Part shown: positions 42,999-52,986 of the stretch, piece by piece
Layout: each line of letters starts with the position of its first letter
Position numbering within the stretch: the first letter of the stretch is position 1
Origin: CBDDHT01 sp965228615
Lineage (GTDB): Bacteria; Pseudomonadota; Alphaproteobacteria; Rhizobiales; Methyloligellaceae
DNA length: 64,000 nt
Direction of reading: 5' to 3'
Assembly: GCA_965228615.1 (NCBI GenBank)
Contig: CBDDHT010000004.1
Coordinates: forward strand, 1,860,001-1,924,000
Position numbers and translations under genes: made by a program
Notes under the pieces: model-generated
Told to the model about the DNA's origin: nothing
Databases searched by the model: none
What the model saw: only the letters and a program-made list of their open reading frames with translations

Positions 42999-43526
42999 TC
43001 AATCCTGGTCTACGGCAAAATCAGTTGTCGCAGGTAAATCATGCGTTTGCACGCGATCGGCAGCGAAACGAAGCAACGCGCGGCAAACACTTCGCTCGAC
43101 GGCTTCATTAGCCACTGGAACGATCAGCAGGCAGGCTCCTTCCTCAAGCCGACGGTTCAAATCGGCCGCCAGAACAGGCTCCATCCACTCATCGAAGGAC
43201 AAGATCCGGTTTCGGATGGCTTGAGACAAGCCATGCTCTACAGGTTGGTCCTCATATGTACCCGACGAGTCGCCGTGAGGCTCCCGCACCACAGCCGACG
43301 GCCAAGGCACGTCAATCTCGCGATCTGATGCATGTCGGAGAACTGCCAGTTGCCCCTCAAGTTCCGGCGTCTGCCCAAGAAGCAATGCTTGAGCTGGCGA
43401 GAAGTCATCATCTTCGATGGCAGCAAACTTCTCGACAATCTGTCTCAGATTCTCACACGCGGTCAGGATGCCGAATACAATTCTGAGTTTCGCGCCATCG
43501 CCCATAAGACTATCCTGCATCGACAA
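42999..43526 (-). CDS. Uncharacterised 175-residue cytoplasmic protein
   Basis: I do not recognise the family. The product has no signal or membrane helix. It has an acidic N-terminal half and a C-terminal GACLLIVPVANEAVERSVCRALLRFA segment with alternating hydrophobic residues. It lies upstream of an FNR/FixK-type regulator gene in reverse order on the same strand, after a 184-base gap, so it may be downstream in that regulator's transcript. Confidence 0.5.
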   Translation of the reverse strand: MSMQDSLMGDGAKLRIVFGILTACENLRQIVEKFAAIEDDDFSPAQALLLGQTPELEGQLAVLRHASDREIDVPWPSAVVREPHGDSSGTYEDQPVEHGLSQAIRNRILSFDEWMEPVLAADLNRRLEEGACLLIVPVANEAVERSVCRALLRFAADRVQTHDLPATTDFAVDQD

Positions 43527-43710
43527 CCAATGGGGATTGGCGAATACGGCCTCTGTGCGCGTATCGAGACACCTGCTTCATGTTTTCCGGCCCGGCCTGG
43601 TCGCATGACCTGGTTCAATCAAAAGCCGCCACGTTGACCGTGATCGTGCGACTTTCGATCGACCTCATGCTGCGAGAGCAACGCGTCCGAGTCCCATCAG
43701 GCACGCTGCA

Positions 43711-44427
43711 CTAAGCGACTTGGCGATAACACTCGCTCGAGAGGAGTTCCTGCTGTTCGCCCAAGATCTCAAGATTCTCGATATCATGGATCACGACGGT
43801 CTGGGGGTGAGGTAAATCAATGACAGAGCGCGATTTTAGTTTGCTGAGGCAACGACTGACAGTCTCATTCGTGATCCCGAGATAGTCAGCGATATCTGCG
43901 CGCGTCATCGGCAGAGACACGATGACGGAGAGACCATTGCCCAGGTCCTTCTGGCGTGCGACCGTCAATAGGAAGGACGCGACTTTCTCGAGCGCCGATT
44001 TACGCCCCAGCAGGACGAAATGATCCAGCATGCGGGCCATCTGGTCACCGGTGCATTCGATGATCCGTCGACCGAGTTCCGGATTGTTGTTCGCTGCGCG
44101 AAAAACCTGATCCTTGCTAAGCTGCACGACGCGGGCTGCACAGGTTGCCTCGCAACTGAAGCGATAGGACTGTCCGTGTTCAAGACCGACGAAATCGCCT
44201 GGATATGCGAAGGAAATGACCTGTCGGCGCCCGTCTGCAAGCACGCGAAAACAGCATACGGCACCTTCCAGAACTTCATAAACGTTCTGCGCTTCATCGC
44301 CTTCAAGGAACAGTGGCTCGTGGGCGCAGTAATTCCGAACCCGCTGGCCACCGTGCGGAACTTCAATTCGTGGCGATTTGGGGTTGTAACCTCTCGTCTC
44401 GTCGAGTACCGCGATGGATGCGTACAT
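43711..44427 (-). CDS. Crp/Fnr-family transcription regulator, FixK-like
   Basis: The 238-residue protein has a cyclic-nucleotide-binding-like beta barrel (FLEGDEAQNVYEVLEGAV) and a C-terminal HTH, MTRADIADYLGITNETVSRCLSKL. The ExxSR recognition residues (ETVSR) of FNR/FixK proteins predict binding to TTGAT-N4-ATCAA. The N-terminal cysteine cluster needed for an FNR iron-sulfur sensor is missing (only one Cys near residue 34), so it is FixK-like and not oxygen-sensing itself. A near-perfect box lies upstream, hinting at autoregulation. Likely targets in the window include hemA. Confidence 0.85.
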   Translation of the reverse strand: MYASIAVLDETRGYNPKSPRIEVPHGGQRVRNYCAHEPLFLEGDEAQNVYEVLEGAVCCFRVLADGRRQVISFAYPGDFVGLEHGQSYRFSCEATCAARVVQLSKDQVFRAANNNPELGRRIIECTGDQMARMLDHFVLLGRKSALEKVASFLLTVARQKDLGNGLSVIVSLPMTRADIADYLGITNETVSRCLSKLKSRSVIDLPHPQTVVIHDIENLEILGEQQELLSSECYRQVA

Positions 44428-44463
44428 GGTCCGATCCTCCTCATGTGCTGCTGCGGCTTTTCG

Positions 44464-44477
44464 TTGAGGATCATCAA
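44464..44477. promoter_or_regulatory. FNR/FixK box upstream of the fixK-like gene
   Basis: TTGAGGATCATCAA matches TTGAT-N4-ATCAA at 9 of 10 positions. It lies 37 bases before the fixK-like start, on the minus-strand promoter side, which suits autoregulation. It is also 150 bases upstream of the divergent OmpR-type regulator gene. Confidence 0.6.
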
Positions 44478-44630
44478 ATCATTGCCATGTAAGAGGCGTT
44501 TGGCCGCAAAGTAACAAAATGTAACAATGCCATTTTGCAGGGTGCGGCGATTTAGCACGACGTCAGGGGAATCCCCTGACAGATCACCCGCCGAGCAGTA
44601 CAGATCGCAACTTTTGTCGAGGACTGACGC

Positions 44631-45350
44631 GTGACTGCGCAAATACTTGTTGTGGACGACGACCCGAAGGTCCGATTACTGCTGAAGCGCTGCTTCGAGC
44701 AAGAAGGCTATGGCGTCCATCAAGCCTCGACCAGCAGCGAGGTCGCGGACTGCCTCGCCTCCGAATCGATCAATCTGATCACGCTTGACCTCAACCTGGG
44801 ACAGGACGACGGATTGGATATTGCGCGCAGCATTCGCTCGACGTCGGACATCCCGATTATCATCGTCTCCGGCAAGGGCGAACTCATCGATCGCGTCGTG
44901 GGTTTGGAACTCGGTGCGGACGACTATATTGCCAAGCCGTTCCATATTCGCGAAGTCCTGGCGCGGGTGCGTTCGGTTCTCAGACGCAGCGAAGCGGTCA
45001 CGTCAAAACCGACCGATGGGCAGAACACCGAAAACGATCGGCTCGCTTTCAATGGCTGGGTCGCCGACTTCGACAAGTTGGAGCTGAGATGCGGCGATGA
45101 ACTCTGTGACATCACCACCGGGGAGTTCAGACTTCTCGAAGCGTTTCTGCGCAACCCGCATATCGTCTTGACGCGAGACCGCCTCATGGATCTTCTGAAA
45201 GGCCATGATTGGACTCCGCTCGACCGCAGTATCGACAATCAGATTTCACGCCTTCGAAAGAGAATTGAATCCGACCCAAGCAATCCCGAACTCATTCGCA
45301 CTGTGCGGGGTGCCGGTTATAAGTTTACTGGCGACATCGAGGAAGGCTGA
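44631..45350 (+). CDS. OmpR/PhoB-family response regulator
   Basis: The 239-residue regulator has a receiver domain with VVDDDPKVR, the phospho-acceptor in LITLDLNLGQDDGLD and the lysine in YIAKPFH. A winged-helix output domain follows (LTRDRLMDLLKGHDW, RLRKRIESDP and VRGAGYKF). The start is GTG. It converges with a FixL-like hybrid kinase gene 4 bases away, which is the natural candidate partner. The target genes are unknown. Confidence 0.87.
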   Translation: MTAQILVVDDDPKVRLLLKRCFEQEGYGVHQASTSSEVADCLASESINLITLDLNLGQDDGLDIARSIRSTSDIPIIIVSGKGELIDRVVGLELGADDYIAKPFHIREVLARVRSVLRRSEAVTSKPTDGQNTENDRLAFNGWVADFDKLELRCGDELCDITTGEFRLLEAFLRNPHIVLTRDRLMDLLKGHDWTPLDRSIDNQISRLRKRIESDPSNPELIRTVRGAGYKFTGDIEEG

Positions 45351-45354
45351 GTTT

Positions 45355-46902
45355 TCAACCCAGCGCATCTGCGATAGCACGTGCGAGGTCAGCCTGACGG
45401 TATGGCTTGCGGAGCACGCTCAAATGTTCGTCGGCCAGTTTTTGCGCATTGACCAACTCCTCCGCATAACCCGATGTCAGCAGGAGTCGCACTTCTGGAA
45501 AACGCTCTCTCACACGTGCACACAAATCATAACCTGACATGCCACCCGGCATGACGAGGTCGGTGAAAACAAGATCGATCTGATCGGCCGTGCCCATGAC
45601 TTCAAGTGCCAGAGGGCCATTCTCGGCCTGAAGCACGTCATAACCTAGCGTCTCCAGACGCGTGACCGTCAATTTGCGGACACGTGCATCATCCTCGACA
45701 ACCAGAATTCGCTCGCCAGCCGCACGCCGAAGACCGTTCGACGTATCGTCGTCCGGCATCTGATCTGCAGGATCTTCCACACGTGGGAGATACAGATTGA
45801 TGGTGGTTCCCTTCCCCACCTCGCTGTAAATCGTGACATGACCACCGGACTGCTTGGCAAAGCCATAGACCATAGACAGACCGAGACCACTCCCCCGACC
45901 GACGTCCTTCGTCGTATAAAAAGGCTCGAAGACCCGCTCGCGAACGCTTGCCGGCATTCCATGCCCTGTGTCTGAAACTGCAAGTTGCACATAATGGCCC
46001 GGTGCCAGACCTGCTTCGATTGCAATGTATTCCTCATCGACAATCGCGTTGCGCGTTTCGAGAATGAGCTTTCCTCCATCAGGCATGGCGTCTCTGGCGT
46101 TGAGCGCAAGATTGACAATAGCTGTTTCGATCTGACCCGGATCGGCTTCCGTCATCCACAAGTCCGTACTCAATACGGTGCTGAGATCAATTGCGCTTCC
46201 GAGCGTACGATGCAGAAGATCCGTCAACCCCAGGATCAGCTCGTTGAAGTCGACGGTTATGGATTCAAGCTGACTGCGGCGCGCGAACGCCAGGAGGCGC
46301 GCCGTAAGTTTGGCGCCGAGGTCCGCAGCCTCCTGCGCTTCGAGCAGAAGATCCCGCGCGCCCTCCTCCTCCAACTGCATGTCGAGCAACTCCAGATTGC
46401 CGATAATGACCGTCAGCAGGTTGTTGAAGTCGTGCGCAACACCGCCGGTCAGCTGACCGATCGCATCCATCTTCTGTGAATGACTGAGCGCGCGCTCGGC
46501 ATTTTTGCGTTTCGACATGTCATGTATGATGCCGGTGAAGAACGTTTCGCCATCGACGTTAAACTCACTCACCGAAAGATAAATTGGGAAAGTCGACCCG
46601 TCATTGCGGCGTGCAATCACTTCACGTCCGATGCCTATGATCCTGCGCTCACCAGTCTCATGATAATGCATGAGATAACCGTCATGCTCAGAGCGGTAGG
46701 GTTCGGGCATCAAGATCTTGACATTCTGTCCAACCAAATCGTCTTCGGAATACTGAAAAAGCGCCACAGCGGCAGGATTGACCGAGGTTATGCAACCGTC
46801 CCGATCGATTGTAATGATGGCATCGATCGCCGAGCGCAGCAGAGCATCCAACCGCGAAGCCTTTGCCTCAACCGACGATAGTTCTTTTCCCCCAGATGTC
46901 AT
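45355..46902 (-). CDS. FixL-like haem-PAS hybrid histidine kinase
   Basis: The 515-residue soluble protein has a PAS domain (residues about 18-135), a HisKA/HATPase core (GGVAHDFNNLLTVI, then VNLALNARDAMPDGG and GRGSGLGLSMVYG) and a C-terminal receiver (LVFTDLVMPGG). The PAS segment MPEPYRSEHDGY... IIGIGREV strongly resembles FixL. A histidine and arginine spaced 20 residues apart match H200 and R220 of Bradyrhizobium FixL, so haem-based oxygen sensing is plausible. Unlike FixL it carries its own receiver and an NtrB-type kinase core. It converges with the OmpR-type regulator. Confidence 0.82.
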   Translation of the reverse strand: MTSGGKELSSVEAKASRLDALLRSAIDAIITIDRDGCITSVNPAAVALFQYSEDDLVGQNVKILMPEPYRSEHDGYLMHYHETGERRIIGIGREVIARRNDGSTFPIYLSVSEFNVDGETFFTGIIHDMSKRKNAERALSHSQKMDAIGQLTGGVAHDFNNLLTVIIGNLELLDMQLEEEGARDLLLEAQEAADLGAKLTARLLAFARRSQLESITVDFNELILGLTDLLHRTLGSAIDLSTVLSTDLWMTEADPGQIETAIVNLALNARDAMPDGGKLILETRNAIVDEEYIAIEAGLAPGHYVQLAVSDTGHGMPASVRERVFEPFYTTKDVGRGSGLGLSMVYGFAKQSGGHVTIYSEVGKGTTINLYLPRVEDPADQMPDDDTSNGLRRAAGERILVVEDDARVRKLTVTRLETLGYDVLQAENGPLALEVMGTADQIDLVFTDLVMPGGMSGYDLCARVRERFPEVRLLLTSGYAEELVNAQKLADEHLSVLRKPYRQADLARAIADALG

Positions 46903-46981
46903 GCGGGCCCCACGGTTCCACCAAGCATATTGTTCATAGTAGAACAGATTGCACAGGGGTCCAGGGACTGCGGCACAATGG

Positions 46982-48613
46982 CTATTGCTCCGTCCGCCAC
47001 CGAGAAATCTGGACCAAGAAAATGGTGATGAGAGGAACGATCAACCCAATCGCTGCAACGGTGATGAGAAGCCATCCAAGCTCTCCATAATCGGCTTCAA
47101 CCAAGATGTTACCATTGTCTTGGTCGCGCACTTCGCGGGAGACCACGAATGCCATGTTGAGATACTTGGTCGCGAGGCTGCTCGCAGACAGCGCCAAATT
47201 GGTGAAAGACGCCATAACCGCAAAGAATGTTGCTTTAAGGTTTGGGGGAGCATTTTTTGCAATCCACGCAAGCATTGGGATCATTGCCACCTGACTCAAC
47301 GGCGACTCCGCAGCAGCATCGATCAGGGCAATGAACCGTGCATCGACGACACCATTTGTGTGCGCTTCCGTCCATTCGTGCAGGCCGAAATAGAGCCCGA
47401 TATTCGGTAACGCCAAAACCGCACCCGCGACCGTCAGCAACACAACAATGACGGCAATCGACCGACGTGCCATAAATGGACGCAAAACCAGCATTCCTAG
47501 AATCGCAAGTCCGGATGCCATAAAGCTCAGGACAGACAGGAAACGCTGATCGAATCCGAGCTCATCGATGTTGAACCAAGTGAGACCTGGTCCTGGCAAA
47601 GGGACAGCGCGGAAAACAAAAATGATCAGCGCCGTACCAATGAGCGCCTGCGCTGCTCGCCTATCCAGCTCACGGACAAGGCGCCCCATCAGAAACAGCA
47701 CAATCACCATCGATCCCGTAAAGACGATCTCCTGAGCAAATGCGACCTGTCCGAGTCCCATTACGAGCGTGAAGACGACAAAAACAAAGCCGCCTCCAAA
47801 TATCCACCCGTTGGGCTTGGTTGGATTCTCCTGTTCCAAAAGCAGCGAATCTATTTGCTCCTTGCTAAAGCCCTGTTGGCCTAAGCGCCGCTCACGAGAC
47901 CGACGCAGAAAGCCGGCTAGAAACACCCCCGCAACGGAAATGACGGGTATTGCAAGCGCAGAAAGATAAATATCGGCATAGATGTCGACCCGCTCTACCT
48001 CCGACAGTTTTTCCACGTTGGAAAACATGAAGATATTGAGCCCGGCGACAAACATCAGCCCGCCGATGATGGCAAACCGGCCCAGTGTCTGCATCGTTGT
48101 GTGCTGGGCCTTGGCCAGCGCGTCGGAAATGGGTTGGCCTTCGTCGTCGACCGACGGCACGGCCTCAACGGTCATGGCATCGGCAACGACATCCTGAATC
48201 ACATAGCCGGATGGCGCGAGTAGCGCGCTGACCACATACCAGGACTCAGCACTCATGACGGTCGTGAGAGTTTCAGTGTGTACGATCAACCCGAACATGA
48301 TGAGAATACTGGCGGCAATCAATCCCGCGCCAACGAAGATCAGCGCCGACTTCCATCGCCAGATTAGATCGACCAGGTGGCCGAGTGGCATTTTCAGTGC
48401 CCAGGGTATGCCGGCCCAGAAACCCAGACTTGCCAGGAATGCTGCAGACAATCCGAGATAGTCCTTTACGAAAAACGTTCCGACAATCGCCGTCAGTCCA
48501 GAGACGCCGGCAGCGAAATAGACCATCAACGGGGGCAGATACGACCATCGGAACTGGCGGCCAAGGTCCAGGATGGTCGCATCGAACCAATGAGCGAGCG
48601 AGGTACGATTCAT
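46982..48613 (-). CDS. BT1/MFS-type membrane transporter
   Basis: The 543-residue protein has about twelve to fourteen hydrophobic helices and conserved segments such as GLSAAFLASLGFWAGIPWALKMPLGHLVDL and GYVIQDVVADAMTVEAVP. These resemble the folate-biopterin transporter (BT1) branch of the major facilitator superfamily. A long cytoplasmic loop lies in the middle. The substrate is unknown. It is on the same strand as the hybrid kinase, with a 79-base gap. Confidence 0.75.
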   Translation of the reverse strand: MNRTSLAHWFDATILDLGRQFRWSYLPPLMVYFAAGVSGLTAIVGTFFVKDYLGLSAAFLASLGFWAGIPWALKMPLGHLVDLIWRWKSALIFVGAGLIAASILIMFGLIVHTETLTTVMSAESWYVVSALLAPSGYVIQDVVADAMTVEAVPSVDDEGQPISDALAKAQHTTMQTLGRFAIIGGLMFVAGLNIFMFSNVEKLSEVERVDIYADIYLSALAIPVISVAGVFLAGFLRRSRERRLGQQGFSKEQIDSLLLEQENPTKPNGWIFGGGFVFVVFTLVMGLGQVAFAQEIVFTGSMVIVLFLMGRLVRELDRRAAQALIGTALIIFVFRAVPLPGPGLTWFNIDELGFDQRFLSVLSFMASGLAILGMLVLRPFMARRSIAVIVVLLTVAGAVLALPNIGLYFGLHEWTEAHTNGVVDARFIALIDAAAESPLSQVAMIPMLAWIAKNAPPNLKATFFAVMASFTNLALSASSLATKYLNMAFVVSREVRDQDNGNILVEADYGELGWLLITVAAIGLIVPLITIFLVQISRWRTEQ

Positions 48614-48698
48614 AACGAAATATACGCAATGTTCCGTTGAAGTTCACCTCGCCCGCAGGATTGGCTGCAAGTCGCGCAACTGCTTGAAACATTCCCTC

Positions 48699-49076
48699 TT
48701 ACTTCAACCGAGACGCGAGCAACAACTCGACCCGCTTCACCTCACGAATGACGCGATCGGCCTGCATCTGAGGCGTCAGGCTCAGCTTCAGCTGTGTCGC
48801 CATCAATGCAAGCACGGCGCATGAGATCCCCCACTTGACGGCAGGCAGAACATCGACCGCATTGTAGAAGTGATAACCGCACCACACAGCGCCCAGAAAC
48901 ATGATGCTTTGTACGATCATAAGGACCCAGGTGACCCAGCCGAGCTTGCCTCCGAATTGACTGAGACCCAGGGCAAAGAAACCCAGTTCCTCTGTCTTTT
49001 CGAATATCTCGCGATCCTCGCCAGTCAGCGCTGCCTCAATCATCCTGTCGAGTTTGCTCATTTCTTCGTTACTCAT
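48699..49076 (-). CDS. DUF6768-like membrane partner of an ECF sigma factor
   Basis: The 125-residue protein starts at MSNEEMSKLDRMIEAAL and overlaps the sigma gene's 3' end by 8 bases. It has an acidic amphipathic N-terminus and two membrane helices (GWVTWVLMIVQSIMFLGAVW and AVKWGISCAVLALM). Small two-helix proteins of the DUF6768 type often sit after ECF sigma genes and may act as anti-sigma factors. That role is inferred from position. Confidence 0.65.
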   Translation of the reverse strand: MSNEEMSKLDRMIEAALTGEDREIFEKTEELGFFALGLSQFGGKLGWVTWVLMIVQSIMFLGAVWCGYHFYNAVDVLPAVKWGISCAVLALMATQLKLSLTPQMQADRVIREVKRVELLLASRLK

Positions 49077-49620
49077 CCTTCTCTCCTTCCAGAGACTGTT
49101 TGAGTTTTTCACGTGCATGCATCAGGCGCGTTTTTACGGTGCCCACCGGGACATCGAGCGCAACGGAAACCTCAGCGACGCTCATATCTTCCAAGTAGAA
49201 AAGTGCAATTGCTGCGGCCTGCTCTGGCGGCAATCTCGATATTGCCCGGCGAACCTGCATGGCCTGTGCCTGTTCGGTTCCACTTTCGCCGACGAAACCA
49301 TCGACGTCGTTGGCGATTGCATTCTTGAGTTGACGTTGGCTCTGTTTGCTGCGGACGATTCGCGAGCATCGGCGTGTGGTGATCCGTGTCGCCCAGGCCG
49401 GAAAAGCACGCACATCGTTCAGTTTTCTCAACCCGCGAAAAATCTCGATCCAGGTTTCCTGAACCACATCGCGAGCGTCTTCAGCATCTCCCAACAGCCG
49501 GATTGCGTGGGCGAACAGGCGTGGACCTCTCAGCACCACAAGCTCCGCCATTGCCTTGCGGTCACCCAGTCTGGCTGAAGTGACCAAATAGTCTTCCAAG
49601 ACACGTTTGGGATCGACCAC
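49069..49620 (-). CDS. ECF RNA polymerase sigma factor
   Basis: From a GTG with GGAGAGG just upstream, the 183-residue protein has region 2 (LLGDAEDARDVVQETWIEIFRGL, FPAWATRITTRRC) and region 4 (ISRLPPEQAAAIALFYLEDMSVAEVSVALDVPVGTVKTRL). The longer open frame begins in an unlikely region. It is coupled to the DUF6768-like membrane gene and divergent from an ABC export system, which might be a target. Confidence 0.85.
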   Translation of the reverse strand: MVDPKRVLEDYLVTSARLGDRKAMAELVVLRGPRLFAHAIRLLGDAEDARDVVQETWIEIFRGLRKLNDVRAFPAWATRITTRRCSRIVRSKQSQRQLKNAIANDVDGFVGESGTEQAQAMQVRRAISRLPPEQAAAIALFYLEDMSVAEVSVALDVPVGTVKTRLMHAREKLKQSLEGEKDE

Positions 49621-49907
49621 AGGCCCTCTCCATCCTCCATCGTTGAATAAAAGGTGGAGCCGAGCGGGAATTCGGTTCAATCCCGCAGAAATTAGTTTCA
49701 GGAAATCGCCGGTTTCTTGATCGTGTCGGAACCCTTGAACAGCGGGTTCTGACCCAGGTCAATGTCCTTGCGTTGGCTCTCTGCGATGAAAATGAGTTTG
49801 ATATTGCAGCCGGTCCGGCTGGGCTCGCATCGCGTGAGGCGCGAACTCGCTCAAACCGTATCGACATACACGACACAGCCATTGCGGACGAAAATTGTTA
49901 CCGCCCC

Positions 49908-50615
49908 ATGTCCAAAACCATCTTTCATACGGAAGGACTGACGAAGGTTTACCAGACAGGTGAGGTGGAGATACACGCACTGCGTGGCATCGACATGGAA
50001 CTCTACGAGGGCGAACTCGTGGTTATGCTCGGTCCATCGGGCAGCGGAAAATCCACTCTTTTGAACATTTTGGGCGGACTCGATAGCGCAACAGGCGGCC
50101 GCGTAGTCTTTCGCGATCTGGATCTGACCAGTCTCAGCGATCGCAGGCTGACGCATTATCGCCGCGATCATGTCGGTTTCGTGTTCCAGTTCTACAATCT
50201 GATACCCAGCCTGACCGCATTGGAGAATGTCGCCCTTGTGACAGAGATCGCGCCCGACCCAATGTCGCCGGAAGCCGCGCTGGCCTTGGTGGGACTCGAG
50301 GATCGAACGGATCACTTTCCTGCACAATTGTCGGGCGGCGAACAGCAACGCGTTGCCATCGCCCGCGCGATCGCCAAGCGTCCCGAGGTCATGTTCTGCG
50401 ATGAACCGACGGGCGCGCTCGACAGCAAAACCGGTATCCGAGTGCTCGAGGCTCTGACGGCCGTCAACGAAGAGCTCGGAACCACCACTGCGGTCATCAC
50501 CCACAACGCCGCGATCCAAAAAATCGCAGACCGGGTGTTCCGCTTCCATGACGGCCGCATCGCCGATGTCTCGGTCAACGAGACACGCGTCGACGCAAGC
50601 GACGTGAGCTGGTGA
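49908..50615 (+). CDS. MacB/LolD-type ABC ATPase
   Basis: Beginning at the ATG MSKTIFHTEG gives 235 residues, a normal length; the open frame extends upstream without support. Walker A GPSGSGKST, signature LSGGEQQRVAIARA and Walker B VMFCDEPTGALDS are intact. The ATPase powers the FtsX-like permease encoded 7 bases downstream. Together with the HlyD-like protein it forms a MacB-type tripartite exporter or an outer-envelope lipoprotein/peptide transporter. Confidence 0.88.
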   Translation: MSKTIFHTEGLTKVYQTGEVEIHALRGIDMELYEGELVVMLGPSGSGKSTLLNILGGLDSATGGRVVFRDLDLTSLSDRRLTHYRRDHVGFVFQFYNLIPSLTALENVALVTEIAPDPMSPEAALALVGLEDRTDHFPAQLSGGEQQRVAIARAIAKRPEVMFCDEPTGALDSKTGIRVLEALTAVNEELGTTTAVITHNAAIQKIADRVFRFHDGRIADVSVNETRVDASDVSW

Positions 50616-50622
50616 TGCTGTC

Positions 50623-52986
50623 ATGAGTGCACTCGACAAGAAACTGCAACGGGACCTCCGCCGCCTGGCAGCGCAAGGCCTCGCGGTCGCGTTTGTCATC
50701 GCAGCCGGCGTCATGACTTTGCTGCTCGCGGTTGGCACCTCTCGCTCTCTGGACGAGACCCGCACAGCCTACTATGAGCGTTATCGATTTGCCGATGTCT
50801 TCGCGGCGGCAACACGCGCGCCCAACGCATTGCTTGACCAACTACGTGAAATTCCTGGTGTTTCTGCGGTTGAGACGCGGATCATGAAGGCGGCATTGCT
50901 CGATATCGCCGGTATGGCGGAACCGGCAACCGGTATTGCCATTTCCCTGCCCGATCACCGCGCACTCCGCCTCAACAGGCTCTATATTCGGTCTGGTCGT
51001 CTGCCGGGACCTGGCAAGATCAACGAGGTCGTCGTCAATGAAGCCTTTGCCAAAGCTCACGGGTTTCGTGTTGGCTCGCGTTTTCAGGCCATTCTCGGTG
51101 GAAAGAAGCGCAAGCTGGACATTGTCGGCATCGCTCTGTGTCCGGAGTTCATTTATGCCCTTGGACCCGGCGATCTCGTACCGGACGGACAGCGCTTCGC
51201 TGTTCTTTGGATGTCAGATAAGGCGGTCGAATCCATCTTCGATCTGGAGGGGGCCTTCAACTCGGTTGCGATCAAGCTTCTTCGGAATGCCTCTGAACCG
51301 GATGTGATCGACCGGATCGATGGAATTCTCGCTCCTTATGGCGGTACCGGCGCCTATGGGCGGAAGGACCATCAGTCCCATGCTTTTATCGATAGCGAAC
51401 TTGAGCAACTCGCTGCGATGAGCCGTGTTATTCCACCGATCTTCCTGCTCGTATCGGCCTTTCTGATCAACATGATTCTCTCACGGCTGATCGCTCTCGA
51501 GCGCGAGCAGATCGGACTGCTGAAGGCCATCGGTTATGGCCGGGCTGCAATAGCGCTTCATTATGTGAAGCTCGTCGTCGCCATTACAGCTATCGGGCTC
51601 GTTATTGGTTTTGCAGCGGGAACATGGCTTGGCCAGGGTCTCACCAAGTTCTATGGCGACTTTTTCCACTTTCCGTTCCTGATCTTCCGGCGCGACCCCG
51701 AGCTTTATGCGATCGCGGCAATCGTCGCACTCGGCGCATCCATTGCCGGGGCAATCAAGTCTGTCGGTGCGGCCGTAAAACTACCGCCAGCTGTCGCCAT
51801 GTCGCCCCCTGCCCCGGCCCGCTACGCACGCATGGGAATTGAACATCTGGCGGCCTTCAAAGCGATGACGCAGCTCACCATGATGGCCTTGCGGCATATG
51901 GTTCGCTGGCCCGTGCGTTCGGCGGTGACCGCATTCGGGACCGCACTCGCCGTCTCGCTGTTGATCACAGCGACCTTCATGCTCGACAGTCTCGAGTTGA
52001 TGATCGATGTCACATATGTTCAAAGCAACCGGCAGGACGCGACGATCACATTGAGCGACGAGAAGGACGGTCGTGCATTACAGGCTGCCGCACAACTCCC
52101 TGGCATCTTGAGAGCCGAACCCTATCGAGCCGTTGCCGTGCGACTCAGGCATGGGCATCGAAGCAGACGGATTTCAATCCAGGGACAGCCTCGCGGCATG
52201 GATCTGAGCCGCATTTTGGACAGAAACCATACGCCCGTCTCTCTGCCCGATAACGGGCTCGTCGTGAGCGAACGCGTTGCCGAACTCCTCTCGATCCAAC
52301 GCGGCGACACGATTCAGGTCGATATTCTGGAAGGGCGCCGCGGGACCAAGACCGCAACCGTTACAGATATCATAACCTCGTATTTCGGTCTGCTGGCCTA
52401 CATGGATTTCCACGCTCTGAACCGAATGCTCGGCGACGGCCCTCAGCTGACCGGTATCCATGTCGCCTATGACGAGGCTTTGACGGGCGACCTGTTTCGC
52501 ACGATCAAGGGCCTGCCGGCCGTGTCGGCCATTGCACTCCTGCGGGTCTCGCTCGCCAAGTTCCGCGAAACAATCGCCCGGAACATTACGGTCTCGACGA
52601 CAATCTACGTCGTTCTGAGCGTCATCATCGCATTCGGGGTCGTCTACAACAGCGCGCGGATTCAATTCTCGGAACGCGCGCGAGAATTTGCCAGTCTCCG
52701 GGTCCTTGGTTTCACGAACACGGAAGTCAGTCGCATCCTGATGACGGAACTGGCGATCCTTGTGGTCCTGGCCCAGCCTATCGGATGGGCCATCGGCTAC
52801 GGCTTCGCTCGCCTTGTCATCAGAGGCTTCGAAAGCGACCTCTATACGATCCCATTCATTATCGAACAGGACACCTATGCGGCGGCAAGCCTCGTGGTGA
52901 TTGCTGCGGCCGGCGTGTCAGCCATGCTTGTGCGTCGGCGGATCAACCGGCTCGACTTGATAAGAGCATTGAAAACGCGGGAATGA
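50623..52986 (+). CDS. FtsX-domain ABC permease
   Basis: The 787-residue permease has an N-terminal helix, a large periplasmic domain, and two FtsX domains with segments FLINMILSRLIALEREQIGLLKAIGY and FGVVYNSARIQFSERAREFASLRVLGFTN. The duplicated layout (about eight helices) is like the two-domain MacB/LolE-related permeases. It sits between its ATPase and HlyD-like partners. Substrate is unknown. Confidence 0.85.
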   Translation: MSALDKKLQRDLRRLAAQGLAVAFVIAAGVMTLLLAVGTSRSLDETRTAYYERYRFADVFAAATRAPNALLDQLREIPGVSAVETRIMKAALLDIAGMAEPATGIAISLPDHRALRLNRLYIRSGRLPGPGKINEVVVNEAFAKAHGFRVGSRFQAILGGKKRKLDIVGIALCPEFIYALGPGDLVPDGQRFAVLWMSDKAVESIFDLEGAFNSVAIKLLRNASEPDVIDRIDGILAPYGGTGAYGRKDHQSHAFIDSELEQLAAMSRVIPPIFLLVSAFLINMILSRLIALEREQIGLLKAIGYGRAAIALHYVKLVVAITAIGLVIGFAAGTWLGQGLTKFYGDFFHFPFLIFRRDPELYAIAAIVALGASIAGAIKSVGAAVKLPPAVAMSPPAPARYARMGIEHLAAFKAMTQLTMMALRHMVRWPVRSAVTAFGTALAVSLLITATFMLDSLELMIDVTYVQSNRQDATITLSDEKDGRALQAAAQLPGILRAEPYRAVAVRLRHGHRSRRISIQGQPRGMDLSRILDRNHTPVSLPDNGLVVSERVAELLSIQRGDTIQVDILEGRRGTKTATVTDIITSYFGLLAYMDFHALNRMLGDGPQLTGIHVAYDEALTGDLFRTIKGLPAVSAIALLRVSLAKFRETIARNITVSTTIYVVLSVIIAFGVVYNSARIQFSERAREFASLRVLGFTNTEVSRILMTELAILVVLAQPIGWAIGYGFARLVIRGFESDLYTIPFIIEQDTYAAASLVVIAAAGVSAMLVRRRINRLDLIRALKTRE

